DNA of 40,780 nt from a virus, in IMG/VR virus record IMGVR_UViG_3300020410_000022, positions 1 to 40,780 of that record; one strand, 5' to 3'. The translations under genes and the position numbers were made by a program. Position 1 is the stretch's first letter. Every line of letters begins with the position of its first letter. This document shows, one piece after another, positions 13,928 to 22,850 of this stretch. The notes under the pieces are model-generated. The model was not told the origin of the DNA. It saw only the letters and a program-made list of their open reading frames with translations, and made no database searches.

Positions 13928-16093
13928 TTATGGGATGCGAACAAACTTACCGGGCGCATGCCTATCCGGAATCACTGTGCCGGAAGGGATGTTGTACCAG
14001 TTTTCGTAGCCCATTTGTTCTGCTACTTTATGGAGATCAATTAGCGCCAGCGCGTTCTCAACGTGTGGGCTTCTTATGAAGCCTTGAGTATGGTGCCTCC
14101 TTGCCGGCAGAGTGTTTTGCTCAGTCGCTCCTTGCGGCAGTGCAGCAGCCGGTGGGCGACCTTGCGGTAGCGGTGGCTCCACTGCCGCTTGGGGTGTTGC
14201 TGCCTGGGGGGCTGGCGCTTGGGGAGCTGGCGCTTGGGGAGCCGGCGCATTGTATTGCCGCAAACGAGCGCCAAGCCCTTGCGCTCGCTCCCTAGTGGGG
14301 CTTGGAACGCTGGTGTCTCTGCGACTTGGCCTTTGTCCCGGTCTGCGATACCGCTCATACTCAACGTCTGGCTCGTAGCCCTCTTCTCTGAGGGCGGCAT
14401 CAATCCTCTCGTCAGACAAGATACGGTTGTTTTTGTAATACTCGCCAACGGCTCTCTCGATCTCTGCAACGGTTTTGCCGTCGTAGCGCATTCTTCTGGT
14501 GAGTCTGCCTATGTCGATTTCGCGCTTTAAGAATCTCAACTGATTTTGAAGGATCCTTTGGTTTGTGGCTTTTTCCTTGTCCAGCCCAGGAGAGATCAAG
14601 GCAAAGTAGGTCATTTCTTTCTCAGAAACGGCGCCCTTAGTCTTCTGGATTTGAGCCATTACTCCGTCACCAAAGAGCGCGTATAGGTGTTGCGCGTTAG
14701 CTGCCTTTATCCTTGAGTGTTCAAAGCCAAGAAGCGATCCAACACGGTCAATCTTGAGCTTCAGCTCTGCACCAAGACCCGTGTCGGTTGCCGCAATGTC
14801 CTCGTATGAGGTATCTTTGCCTTCTTTATCGGCGACGCCTTTGAGCAACTCTAGCGCCCTCACGTAATTAGCTGCGAGCTGCTCTTTCTCTCCAAGGGTG
14901 GTAATCCTTTCTTGTTGCGTCTCTTGGTCAAATTTCCGGCGATCTGTTAGCTCTTGCTCCGCAGGGCTGGCATGCATTCCCCTGCTTACCACTTCCCCAA
15001 TGATTTGCCCGGTAGGTCGCCCATTGATAAACACTTCCTCTTGTTTTACAGGAACGCCGTTTACAGTGCGCTCTACCGTTTTGGTGGTGTATTTAAGGTC
15101 GCCTGCTGTGCCTGTTAATTCTTCCAGCGCCTGCACATAAGCGGCGGCTTTGCTTCCCCCGTCTTGTCGCGGAGGCAGCACGCCGGGACCACCGGCAAGG
15201 TCAGTTTGTAGCTCTAACGGAACAATAGGCATTTGCGGAGGCTGTTGACTCAGTAGCTCGTTTGCTAGCTGCAACTTCTCAGGTCCAAGGATGTCGGCAA
15301 CAGTTGGCGCTTTTTGGCGGCGGCTCGCGATTTCCTGGGCAATAAACGCTTGCCGTGCGCCAGCCGCTGCAGGGCCTGTAAAGTTTTGCGCGTCTGCCGC
15401 TGATTGAACTTGTGCCATTTCGGCCTCAGTAATTGGCGCGTCTACCGGCAACATGTTGGCGCGAGCAGTTGCTGCCTGTTGCTCTGCCATAAAGTATTCG
15501 TCAAGCAATGCCTGGTGCTTAACTTGCGCCTCCCGATACGCTTCTGGGTTGGTATACCCTTGAATTCTTTGCTGCGCGACCTCTGCAAACCTTTCTGGGT
15601 CGTCGCCATATTGCTGAAAGTCCGAGTAGGCCAGCACGGTTGCGTCAGGCATATTGCGCTTTACCCCTGCTTCGGCCTGCAATACCGGCAGGGTTGCCTC
15701 ATGCCGCTCTTGCTGCATTGCAACGGTGGCCTCTTTCAGCCCCATCTCCGTCTTTGTCCAGTGGTCGTCAATGCTCTGGTTGAACCCTGCCGCCATTGCT
15801 GCCGCGTTGCGAGGACTGAGGTCCGGGTTGGATAGCGTGTTGATACCCTCATCAAGCATTGTGCTGAGTGGGCTCTTTTCCGGGACGGATTTTTTCAGCG
15901 ACTCCAAGCGCGAGATGGTCGAGGTAACGTCCTTTTCGTGCTGCTTGCGTTGCTTGATGCCAGCACCTACGCCGGCTCCGAGCGCGGCAATCCCTTGCCC
16001 CAGCGCGGAGGCTCCTTGCATGGTGCCTCGCAAGATCCCGCTCGTATCTGCACGGCCTAACTCCGGCCTAACTGTATCTCCAATTCTAGCCAT
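13928..16093 (-). CDS. Internal virion protein, 721 residues
   Basis: The N-terminus (MARIGDTVRPELGRADTSGI) leads into a Gly/Ala-rich segment (GQGIAALGAGVGAGIKQRKQ) that could insert in membranes. After it, long Gln/Ala/Glu-rich helices run to about residue 600. A Pro-Ala-Gln linker (APAPQ repeated) then precedes a conserved-looking C-terminal 60 residues ending PGKFVRIP. The size, composition and position between the giant protein and the 291-residue gene fit an internal core or ejection protein of a short-tailed phage. The linker is encoded by 15-bp tandem repeats near 14211-14240. No enzyme motif is visible. Confidence 0.7.
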   Translation of the reverse strand: MARIGDTVRPELGRADTSGILRGTMQGASALGQGIAALGAGVGAGIKQRKQHEKDVTSTISRLESLKKSVPEKSPLSTMLDEGINTLSNPDLSPRNAAAMAAGFNQSIDDHWTKTEMGLKEATVAMQQERHEATLPVLQAEAGVKRNMPDATVLAYSDFQQYGDDPERFAEVAQQRIQGYTNPEAYREAQVKHQALLDEYFMAEQQAATARANMLPVDAPITEAEMAQVQSAADAQNFTGPAAAGARQAFIAQEIASRRQKAPTVADILGPEKLQLANELLSQQPPQMPIVPLELQTDLAGGPGVLPPRQDGGSKAAAYVQALEELTGTAGDLKYTTKTVERTVNGVPVKQEEVFINGRPTGQIIGEVVSRGMHASPAEQELTDRRKFDQETQQERITTLGEKEQLAANYVRALELLKGVADKEGKDTSYEDIAATDTGLGAELKLKIDRVGSLLGFEHSRIKAANAQHLYALFGDGVMAQIQKTKGAVSEKEMTYFALISPGLDKEKATNQRILQNQLRFLKREIDIGRLTRRMRYDGKTVAEIERAVGEYYKNNRILSDERIDAALREEGYEPDVEYERYRRPGQRPSRRDTSVPSPTRERAQGLGARLRQYNAPAPQAPAPQAPAPQAATPQAAVEPPLPQGRPPAAALPQGATEQNTLPARRHHTQGFIRSPHVENALALIDLHKVAEQMGYENWYNIPSGTVIPDRHAPGKFVRIP

Positions 16094-16099
16094 TACTTT

Positions 16100-16975
16100 T
16101 TAGCTTCCAAATATGCTCCCTAGTCCAGAGAAGAACCCACCCAAGGCAGACCCTCTGGCCGCTTGTCGCGCCCCGTAGACATTCGCGTCGTATTCCATTT
16201 GCTGGCCGCGCTGCTGCAACGCCAGGTTAATGCCGGTGTCCGGATTGAAGGTTTGAGGCGTTCCCATCCTAGCCGCTCCCATCGCGCCTTGAGCGGTCTG
16301 GAAGTTGTAAGGTATGGCTTGCGCTGGTCTGCCCAGCACCGCTTGCATCGGATCCGCGCCGGAATGAGAGAGCATGCCGTAGAGGCTCTGCCCGGCGCCC
16401 ATTGCCTCGGCTCGGTTTTGGCGCATGTATTCTTCCCGGCCCAAGGCTTCGGCAAACATGCCAGCGTTGTCCATCTCCCGGCCTCGGGCTCCATATGCCG
16501 CTCTGGCGCTTTGCTCGGCCATCCTGCGCTGTTGAGGCGTGACGCCTTGCGCTCGGGCGTAGAGGTCGTCTGTGAGCCCTTGTTGCTGCTCAATGAGCCG
16601 CGCTCTCTCCGGATCGGATTGTCGGATCGCCTCAACTGCTTGGGCGCCGTAACGCTCAACGTCTGCGATGTCGGCAGCTCGTTGGCGACTTGCGGCGTCG
16701 GCTCGCATTCTTTCGGTGATCGGCGCCGCTTGCTCATACAAAGCAAGGAGCCCCTCCTGTCCCTCTGTCCCAAACAAGGCTTGCTGCTGCTTGGCCAGCT
16801 CATTCTCGACGTATTGCGGCCCGAAAGTTCGCTCGGCTTCTAAAAGTCTACGCTGGAACTCCGGATCGGTAATTCCCCTTCCCGCCGCAAATTCATCTCC
16901 AAATAAAAACCTTCCGGCGGCTTGGCCGGGATCGACTGGTGGCGGCGCTTGCGGAGCCCTACTTTTTCCTCCCAT
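16100..16975 (-). CDS. Internal virion protein, 291 residues
   Basis: It begins MGGKSRAPQAPPPVDPGQAA and is dominated by Gln, Ala, Arg and Glu helices (RMRADAASRQRAADIADVER). It ends with the glycine-rich hydrophobic tail GSALGGFFSGLGSIFGS, which resembles membrane-active tails of ejection proteins. The gene is only 6 bp from the next one (721 residues) and overlaps the gene before it by 17 bp. In podoviruses three internal proteins of rising size often lie together after the tail genes, and this is the smallest of the three here. The function is inferred from order and composition. Confidence 0.65.
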   Translation of the reverse strand: MGGKSRAPQAPPPVDPGQAAGRFLFGDEFAAGRGITDPEFQRRLLEAERTFGPQYVENELAKQQQALFGTEGQEGLLALYEQAAPITERMRADAASRQRAADIADVERYGAQAVEAIRQSDPERARLIEQQQGLTDDLYARAQGVTPQQRRMAEQSARAAYGARGREMDNAGMFAEALGREEYMRQNRAEAMGAGQSLYGMLSHSGADPMQAVLGRPAQAIPYNFQTAQGAMGAARMGTPQTFNPDTGINLALQQRGQQMEYDANVYGARQAARGSALGGFFSGLGSIFGS

Positions 16976-17456
16976 GTTTCTGCAGTATTTTGACTAAAAG
17001 CCTTTGATCGTATTCTACAATCCGGGGTCCATCCTGCCTTTCGCGGCATCCAAACAGCCTTCCTCGGATCACTTCCGGCTGACGGTTGATTAGTTCCAGC
17101 GCCAGGTTCCGGAGCGCCGGCCCTTTAGCCCACAGGAAGGCCAGAAAATAGCACTCGCCTTTGGGGTCGTCGGGAGTCCAGTTCACGATGTCGTCCCAGT
17201 CCCACTTTTCATTGCAGCGGTACCACATCAGAAGCCCGTCTACCTTGCCCCCGGAGGTATGATAGATCAGCGTGTTTTTTAGATAATGGTAAGCAATAAG
17301 CAGCCGGACAACCTCGCTGCTGAAATGCTCCAGGACATACGCATTGTCCTCGGTCGAGGTCGTAAATTCGTAAAGCTGCTCAAACAGCCATTGCGTGCTT
17401 GGCGGGAGTTCTCCGTCCTTCAGCCAGGCGGCAACGTGACCTGCCCTTAACTCCAT
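16959..17456 (-). CDS. GNAT-like fold protein, 165 residues
   Basis: The pattern is alpha-beta: helices near the N-terminus, strands VDGLLMWYRCN and CYFLAFLW, then the helix GPALRNLALELINRQ and a C-terminal part RLFGCRERQDGPRIVEY. This resembles small acetyltransferase-like proteins found beside podoviral tail genes, often with a degraded acetyl-CoA loop. The call is based on the overall pattern and not on an exact motif. It starts in a TGATG overlap with the fibre gene stop and runs 17 bp into the next gene, so it belongs to the tail/ejection operon. Confidence 0.45.
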   Translation of the reverse strand: MELRAGHVAAWLKDGELPPSTQWLFEQLYEFTTSTEDNAYVLEHFSSEVVRLLIAYHYLKNTLIYHTSGGKVDGLLMWYRCNEKWDWDDIVNWTPDDPKGECYFLAFLWAKGPALRNLALELINRQPEVIRGRLFGCRERQDGPRIVEYDQRLLVKILQKHGRKK

Positions 17457-18205
17457 CAGGCGAGTGTTCCAAAGACGGCGAAGCTTACGTGATACGGCGA
17501 TGAGGTAGTGGCAACGTGAATCTTAAAGGTGTTAGCGTCAACCAACTCAACCGTATGATTGTCCCATTCATCGTCCCAAGCTGCCGTGCTATGCTGTTGC
17601 GCCAGCACACTGTAATCGGCACTGCTCATGTTGCTGCCAAGATCAAACGTGTAAGTGACTCCACTTGCCGCCGTGCAGGTGCAGTTGTAAAGAGAGACTG
17701 CATCTGCCGTTCCGATACCGCCATCCGCTTTAATAAGGCCGTAGGCTCTCGGGAGCGGGAGGTAGCTCATCAGCTTCAACCGTTTTAACGTGCCGTTGTC
17801 CGAAATAAGCACTTCGTCCTGCGTGAGATGAGGTATTGCCGCAAGTTCAGTTTGCCCCGTAATGACATCAGCGTTGAGGTGTTCTTGGTCAATGCTTCCG
17901 TCAACGTAGTGTTCTGAATCAATCGAGTTGTCAGCGATCTTTGCCCCGGAGACACAATCGGCGCCTAGCTTGTCGGCAGTAACTGCTCCGTTGTTGATCT
18001 TTGCTTCCTCAACCGCGTTACTTGCAAGTTGCGTTGCTGTGATTCCTCCGCTCTTAACAATGATGGCCTCGCTTGAAATTGCCGTGGTCGAGCCATCTAC
18101 AGCGTTGCTTGTAAACTTAAGATTGGTCTGCGCCAGGTTTAGCTTGGTGTGCGTAACCTGCTCGTCCTCCGTAAAGGTCTCACCTGCCGTGAATTGATCT
18201 GCCAT
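17456..18205 (-). CDS. Tail fibre or tail appendage protein
   Basis: A protein of 249 residues. Residues 1-20 (MADQFTAGETFTEDEQVTHT) look like a virion-attachment end. Residues 50-125 are short repeats (LASNAVEEAKINNGAVTADK, then KIADNSIDSEHY and VDGSIDQEHLNAD) of the type that form a trimeric beta-helix shaft in phage fibres. The C-terminal 110 residues are beta-rich (TYTFDLGSNMSSADYSVLAQ) and may be the receptor-binding knob. It follows the tail hub gene with a 4-bp gap. It would fix the particle to the host cell surface. Confidence 0.75.
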   Translation of the reverse strand: MADQFTAGETFTEDEQVTHTKLNLAQTNLKFTSNAVDGSTTAISSEAIIVKSGGITATQLASNAVEEAKINNGAVTADKLGADCVSGAKIADNSIDSEHYVDGSIDQEHLNADVITGQTELAAIPHLTQDEVLISDNGTLKRLKLMSYLPLPRAYGLIKADGGIGTADAVSLYNCTCTAASGVTYTFDLGSNMSSADYSVLAQQHSTAAWDDEWDNHTVELVDANTFKIHVATTSSPYHVSFAVFGTLA

Positions 18206-18209
18206 CGTT

Positions 18210-20423
18210 TTATGTCGTTGAGGTTGGTTTGTTGAAAGTGGAAGTAGCGCGAACTCCTACGGCTCGCAGCTCTGGCCTTCCCGCGCTAGGCACCCAATCA
18301 ATCTGCGCCGAGTATCCTCGTGGGTTTCCAGCCCTGGCGCGGATTGATGCCCCTTCGCCTCCTGAGAGGGCTGCTCCTAGTCGCCCGGCAAGAGTCCCAA
18401 GCTCTATGGTTTCGTCGGGATCCTCGGTGATGATCTTCAGAGTGCCATCGCTGGCGTGTTGCGCGTCGCTGGCGATATGTGCCTCTACGTGATTAAACCG
18501 TTTCCGCTCGATAGTCCCGTGCGTGTAAGCTCTCGTCCGGACATGTGAAGAGATCGGAAAAACGCTTGTGGTGCTTGATCCGCTTGCCGCCGCAATCTCG
18601 TCTTCGGCTACTCCCGTCCGCGTAAGCTTGTGGACGCCGCCCTCCTTGGTCACTGCATACAGCTCGTTGATCTTGCCAGATCTTGCCGGGATTAGATCTA
18701 TGATGCCCCAAGTATCAGAGCCCGTTGAATCAATACTCTCCCATCCTTTGTTGAGGTAGTTGTATATGAACAGCTCATTATTGACCGTGCTGCTGCCCGT
18801 TGGAACTGCAAGCCAGTATCTGTTTTCGTGATAAACGCCAACCGCTTTGTCAGCGTAAGCCGCGTTGATGCGCTTAATGTCCGGTTCAATCGCTTCGCTC
18901 AACGGCTGCTCTGTTCCCCGGAGGTTTAGCGCGTCCAGGAAGGATATGGCGTAAACTCCTGAGTCAGATAGAAACAAAATCTGGTTTGCATAGTTTACAA
19001 TAGACTTACGAGCAATGCAGCCGATCTCATTTGTCAGCATGTTGGTGGTCAGGTCGGCAAGACCGCCAGAGCATCCGCGAACCTGGTGAATAGAGTTGCG
19101 GTTAAAAACAATAAGCCGGTCGTCATCAAACGGCTGCGCTCCAACTATAAAGTCGGCAGTGCCGGCGGTTATCTTGAGCTGGTTCTGGACGGGATCAAAC
19201 GTGTTGTGATCCAGAATGTCGGAAACAATCAGCTCGTCGTAGACTGCCGGGCTCCTCCTGGACGGGGATGCTGCGCTGTCGTGGGTGTAAGGACACCAGA
19301 CTCGGCGCTGGTGATACGTCCCCCAGGCAACTGCCGGAGGATGGACAAAGCCGCCGGCAACGCTGACTCTTTTCCGGACGACGACCGTGCTTGCTCCCGC
19401 ATTTGTTTTGATGTTCGCAGAAAAGGAAAAATTATTGGCGTCTATTTTTGTGACTCGATACTCTGTGCCGTTTGTCAGCCCGGAGCTGGCGGCATCGACT
19501 ACCACTACTCGCTCGCCAGACTCCAGCCCGTGAGAGCTGACATTCATTGCGACTTTTCCTGCCGTCGTAACCGTCGCAGAAGCCGACAAGTCAACCGGCT
19601 GAGTATACGTTCCGGTTGATACTTTTCGGAAAGACGGTGCAGTTGCGTCTGATCCACTAAACCCATACGTTCCGTCATCCGGATCAAACTTTAAGGTCGT
19701 TGAGCCGTCTTCCCGGAGCATCACCAAGTCAAACTCCTGCTGCAACTGCGCGTCACTGGTTACAGTGACTCCTGCCGGGTAAGCAATAGAGGTCGTCGCC
19801 AAGGTGTCTAACTTAACCGCCGTCGCGCTCTGGTTGTTGGCGATGATTATGTAGTCCTCGTTATTGCTGGCCGGGTTGCTGAACCGGCACGATCCGTAGA
19901 TTGCATTGATTCCTCCTGACAACTTGAACGAGCCGACAACCTCGTCGGCGCTGACGCTAAACGTCTCGTTGCTGGCTGTAAGCGGGAACGTGAATTGCGT
20001 TCCTGACACGTAGGTAGCGATCTGATTGCCTGTTGGATCTGCAGTTTTTCCGGAAAACGTCCCGGAGATATTAACCAGAACCTTCATCCCAGGGTTGGAA
20101 CCAATCCAGTCGGTGGCCGTTGTAACGGTGACCACGTTGGAGGTCAGAGACATGGCCGTGATGTCTACGCTGCCTATCAAGAAGAGGGCTCCCTGGCTGG
20201 CGTCCCCGGTGGCTTTTAAAAACGGAAGGACGACGCTCGTTACCAAAGTGCCGGAAACATTCTTGTAGCCTTCTCGGACCTTCGCGGCCCCGGCTTCATC
20301 AAGTCGCACGTTCTTGGCAATAGCCAGGTCGCCTTCGTTTAACTGCGAAGGGCGCAAGCGAGATACCAGAGCGCGGAAGCCCGCATCCCCGTCGCCAAGA
20401 ATCGGGCTGTCTAGGGGAGGCAT
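18210..20423 (-). CDS. Tail hub/tube protein, beta-propeller type
   Basis: A protein of 737 residues. The start, RLRPSQLNEGDLAIAKNVRL followed by VREGYKNVSG, is typical of podoviral tail hub or stabilisation proteins. Later blade-like repeats include DDDRLIVFNRNSIHQVRGCS, IVNYANQILFLSDSGVYAIS and NRYWLAVPTGSS followed by FIYNYLNKGWESI. These recur in P22 gp10-like and T7 tubular-B-like proteins. The middle section (residues 130-350) is Ser/Thr/Val-rich and beta. It should form the lower tail tube through which the DNA leaves. It sits downstream of the connector gene, as in other podoviruses. Confidence 0.75.
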   Translation of the reverse strand: MPPLDSPILGDGDAGFRALVSRLRPSQLNEGDLAIAKNVRLDEAGAAKVREGYKNVSGTLVTSVVLPFLKATGDASQGALFLIGSVDITAMSLTSNVVTVTTATDWIGSNPGMKVLVNISGTFSGKTADPTGNQIATYVSGTQFTFPLTASNETFSVSADEVVGSFKLSGGINAIYGSCRFSNPASNNEDYIIIANNQSATAVKLDTLATTSIAYPAGVTVTSDAQLQQEFDLVMLREDGSTTLKFDPDDGTYGFSGSDATAPSFRKVSTGTYTQPVDLSASATVTTAGKVAMNVSSHGLESGERVVVVDAASSGLTNGTEYRVTKIDANNFSFSANIKTNAGASTVVVRKRVSVAGGFVHPPAVAWGTYHQRRVWCPYTHDSAASPSRRSPAVYDELIVSDILDHNTFDPVQNQLKITAGTADFIVGAQPFDDDRLIVFNRNSIHQVRGCSGGLADLTTNMLTNEIGCIARKSIVNYANQILFLSDSGVYAISFLDALNLRGTEQPLSEAIEPDIKRINAAYADKAVGVYHENRYWLAVPTGSSTVNNELFIYNYLNKGWESIDSTGSDTWGIIDLIPARSGKINELYAVTKEGGVHKLTRTGVAEDEIAAASGSSTTSVFPISSHVRTRAYTHGTIERKRFNHVEAHIASDAQHASDGTLKIITEDPDETIELGTLAGRLGAALSGGEGASIRARAGNPRGYSAQIDWVPSAGRPELRAVGVRATSTFNKPTSTT

Positions 20424-20735
20424 TTATCGGAAGTAAGCAATGACGGCGCCACTTGCTAAAGTGATTGACTCAAATGTGCCGTAAATTGTTTGGCCGGCGC
20501 TGATCGTGATGTTGGCGTCAAAATCGGTAATGTTGCTGGTGGTGCCAGAATTGTTGATTGCCGCTGCCGCATCTCCCACCGCTTGAATAGCCATAAAGGT
20601 GCCTTCCGTATGCGCTGCCGTGTCATTGATAAAGACAGATCCCTGGCCTCCCGTGAGGCTGTAAGCTGTATGTCCTTGAGCCATGACTGTATAATGCCAG
20701 AGACCGTCTGAACTATTTGCGAGGTTTGATCCCAA
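20424..20735 (-). CDS. Small beta-rich virion protein, 103 residues
   Basis: The sequence has a beta-sandwich look: HTAYSLTGGQGSVFINDTAA, then ITISAGQTIYGTFESITLAS, ending VIAYFR. Similar short proteins with a FINDT...GxxYGxF...GAVIAY pattern occur in the structural modules of marine podoviruses, where their exact place in the particle is unsettled. It lies between the connector region and the tail hub. The first 22 bp overlap the preceding small basic gene. It could decorate the capsid or the tail. Confidence 0.6.
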   Translation of the reverse strand: MGSNLANSSDGLWHYTVMAQGHTAYSLTGGQGSVFINDTAAHTEGTFMAIQAVGDAAAAINNSGTTSNITDFDANITISAGQTIYGTFESITLASGAVIAYFR

Positions 20736-20913
20736 GCAGTCGCTGCATTTCTTTCTCGGAAACTTTTCCCTTTTTCATTCGCAGCATCCTAAGTCTCCTT
20801 GCTCTGACCTCAGCCTCTCTTTTGCGCTGCTTCGCTGCATCCCCCGGATCCGCAAACAGCCCTCGCAGGGCCGAGCCTTTCTTTTTTTTGCTGCTGGAGC
20901 TTCCGTAAGCCAT
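20713..20913 (-). CDS. Small basic protein, 66 residues
   Basis: It begins MAYGSSSSKKKKGSALRGLF and continues as an Arg/Lys-rich helix (KRKREAEVRARRLRMLRMKK). The net charge is strongly positive, so it may bind DNA, perhaps at the portal, or a nucleic-acid-lined virion surface. The C-terminal part KVSEKEMQRLLGIKPRK looks like a short conserved helix. It is 4 bp downstream of the connector gene and overlaps the next gene. No family is recognised. Confidence 0.55.
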   Translation of the reverse strand: MAYGSSSSKKKKGSALRGLFADPGDAAKQRKREAEVRARRLRMLRMKKGKVSEKEMQRLLGIKPRK

Positions 20914-20917
20914 TTAT

Positions 20918-21868
20918 TTAGAGACTGCTGGTTTGCCGGTTCTGGTCGCTGCCGTGAGTGCGTATCCGCTGGTTTACAAACTGGTTTGCCCGGTTCCGAT
21001 CTACTCTCTCCAGCTCGACCTGGAGCGCCTTGGCCGCTCTCGCCTCGGTAGCCAGGGATTTCTCTACAAACCCGTCAGAGGCGAGCATGTCGGCGTAGAC
21101 TCCCAAAGCGATGTAGTCCTTCCACTCCATAGGCACGGTAGTGGTATCGCCGTCTTGATCGCCGTAGGTCTCGGTTAACCTGCGCTTGTAGGTAAGGTAT
21201 ACGACCGGAAAAGAAGCGGTTGCAGTGCTAATATCTGAAGAACTGGTCTGGATAGAAAATGCGTGAACGATGCCCGCTAGAGTGTCATCCGTTGGAGTGT
21301 CCACCTGGTCTGTAATGCTCGTAATCGTAAACGTGTCATTTACGATAAGGTTTGCGGAATCACTGGCTGTAGTGACATTTTCAATCTTTACTGTTCCTCC
21401 AACGATGCAGTCGGTTTTTGACTGCAGGTTAATTGCCGCAATTCCTAGACCGGATGCCCAATACTTAATGACGTTGGATGCGCCGTAAACAACCTTGTAA
21501 CCAGGCAGCTCAATTCCGTTTGAAGTCGCCATGACCTCGTATTCTCTGACGCTATTTACTGCAAACGGGTTTGCGTTATGCGCTCGCAGAACCGTGTCAA
21601 TGTCTCCTTTTTTTATGCTGGTGACGCTGGTGTCGGCAGAGGTCGTGCCAACATAAGGCACAAACATTTGATCGGGATTGGAGTCATCTACGACTCGCTC
21701 TTCAGCGGTCACAAGAAACGGATCCCATAAGTCGCTCTCACGGTAAGCCGCCCTGGCTCGGGAGTTGACCAAATGCCTAACGCGAGTCTTCTCGATGTCG
21801 ATGAGTGTAGCGCCGTGGTAGCTCTCAATCAACGAGAGGAGGTTTGCGTAGGTCTCGGTCTGCGACAT
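20918..21868 (-). CDS. Head-tail connector/adaptor protein
   Basis: A protein of 316 residues. The N-terminal helices (YANLLSLIESYHGATLIDIE, then RHLVNSRARAAY) and the C-terminal helices (WKDYIALGVYADMLASDGFV, then RAAKALQVELERV) frame a central beta region. This plan is seen in podoviral adaptor or tubular-A-type proteins that sit under the portal. It starts in a TGATG overlap with the upstream gene. It would form the ring linking the portal to the tail hub two genes later. The central 130 residues are Thr/Ser/Asp-rich and probably surface exposed. Confidence 0.65.
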   Translation of the reverse strand: MSQTETYANLLSLIESYHGATLIDIEKTRVRHLVNSRARAAYRESDLWDPFLVTAEERVVDDSNPDQMFVPYVGTTSADTSVTSIKKGDIDTVLRAHNANPFAVNSVREYEVMATSNGIELPGYKVVYGASNVIKYWASGLGIAAINLQSKTDCIVGGTVKIENVTTASDSANLIVNDTFTITSITDQVDTPTDDTLAGIVHAFSIQTSSSDISTATASFPVVYLTYKRRLTETYGDQDGDTTTVPMEWKDYIALGVYADMLASDGFVEKSLATEARAAKALQVELERVDRNRANQFVNQRIRTHGSDQNRQTSSL

Positions 21869-22278
21869 CAGGAATTGCTCTTCAGATGCGAGTTCCTCTT
21901 CAGGTAGTCGCGGGTAAATTCTTCATCTTCCCAGCAGCCAGGCCGGGAGGTGGCAAAAGCAAAGTATTCGTCAGCCGGGATCTCTGCTTTGTGCTGCATC
22001 ATTTTCTGCTTTTTGAAACGCACATCCTTTTTCATGGATCTGGCTTGGGCCGCAGCGGCCTGGTTGGACTTCCGTTCGTTTGATGCCAGCTTCTGTGCTC
22101 CCGCGCTTACGGCGGCATGCATGTTCCGATAAAGCCCTTCCACGTTAAGGTCTTCGTCTCTGGTATTCTTGAGAGCCTCTTGCTGGCGCAAGAACGCTTC
22201 ACGGCGGTCAAGCAACTGCCCTCCCCTGCGAAGCTCGCCTTCCTGGGCTCGCGTCAAATTTTCAATAACCTCAATCAT
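21868..22278 (-). CDS. Hypothetical helical protein, 136 residues
   Basis: It is rich in Arg, Glu, Gln and Ala (REAFLRQQEALKNTRDEDL), and probably mostly coiled coil to residue 95. The C-terminus (ADEYFAFATSRPGCWEDEEF) is more conserved-looking. Its place between the decoration and connector genes suggests a small head-completion or assembly protein. It comes after the strong terminator at 22283-22334, so it is expressed less than the capsid gene or by read-through. No known family is recognised. Confidence 0.55.
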   Translation of the reverse strand: MIEVIENLTRAQEGELRRGGQLLDRREAFLRQQEALKNTRDEDLNVEGLYRNMHAAVSAGAQKLASNERKSNQAAAAQARSMKKDVRFKKQKMMQHKAEIPADEYFAFATSRPGCWEDEEFTRDYLKRNSHLKSNS

Positions 22279-22282
22279 GGGG

Positions 22283-22334
22283 TAAAAGACGCCCCGGCCA
22301 GATGTTATAGAGCGTACTCTTCTGGCCGGGACGC
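22283..22334 (-). terminator. Strong hairpin terminator after the capsid/decoration genes
   Basis: On the leftward transcript GCGTCCCGGCCAGA pairs with TCTGGCCGGGGCG and is followed by TCTTTT. A T-G pair at the fourth base is stable as U-G in RNA on this strand only; on the other strand it would be an A-C mismatch. It lies between the decoration gene and the connector genes and should lower downstream expression relative to capsid. Confidence 0.75.
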
Positions 22335-22353
22335 TTGGTTTGGACGAACCAAA

Positions 22354-22824
22354 TTACTGAAGATTCGTCAGCCGCTTGATGTGGAAATACACAGTGATAC
22401 TTCCTGCAGTCAGCTCCGACAAAGCGTAACTCTGTCCAGTCGCCGTGTTAGGGCTGAACTTGAGAGTAATGTTGTCGTCTGCTGTCTTCAGCACGCCGTT
22501 CTCGTTGTCGAGGAGAGCCCCGTCTGAGAAAGCGTAAACGATCTCCGTGCCGTCTCCGTGGATTTCCTTATCGGTGATGTATCCATCCGGGTCAGAGCTG
22601 GTATCTCCGATCATAAGCGTCAGCTCATCGCCGCCGCCGCTATCATTGAATGCCTCGTCAAGTCTCCAGCCTACGGCGACAAGAGCCTCGCCAGCCTTGA
22701 GCGGATAATTGATCAACACATCAGCGTCATCTGTCGTAGAAGCAACGAAATCAGCGTGCGAGTAGTCAATCGTGATGTAATCAGTCCACCCGCTCTGCGC
22801 TTCGTTGTTTGATAATCTAGCCAT
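22354..22824 (-). CDS. Probable capsid decoration protein
   Basis: A 156-residue acidic protein, mostly beta by pattern: WTDYITIDYSHADFVASTTD, then EALVAVGWRLDEAF, LTLMIGD and GSITVYFHIKRLTN. It has no signal peptide. It follows the major capsid gene by 26 bp and has a good AAAGGA ribosome site, as does the capsid gene, so high expression is expected. Proteins of this length, fold pattern and position usually bind the capsid surface or fill head vertices. The exact role is inferred. Confidence 0.6.
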   Translation of the reverse strand: MARLSNNEAQSGWTDYITIDYSHADFVASTTDDADVLINYPLKAGEALVAVGWRLDEAFNDSGGGDELTLMIGDTSSDPDGYITDKEIHGDGTEIVYAFSDGALLDNENGVLKTADDNITLKFSPNTATGQSYALSELTAGSITVYFHIKRLTNLQ

Positions 22825-22850
22825 ATTTTTGTCCTTTCTATCAATTAGAG

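Noticed and set aside
14101-16103. Plus-strand and other-frame readings over the 721-residue virion gene.
   Set aside because: They follow the repeat composition of the real gene and have no ribosome sites or domains.
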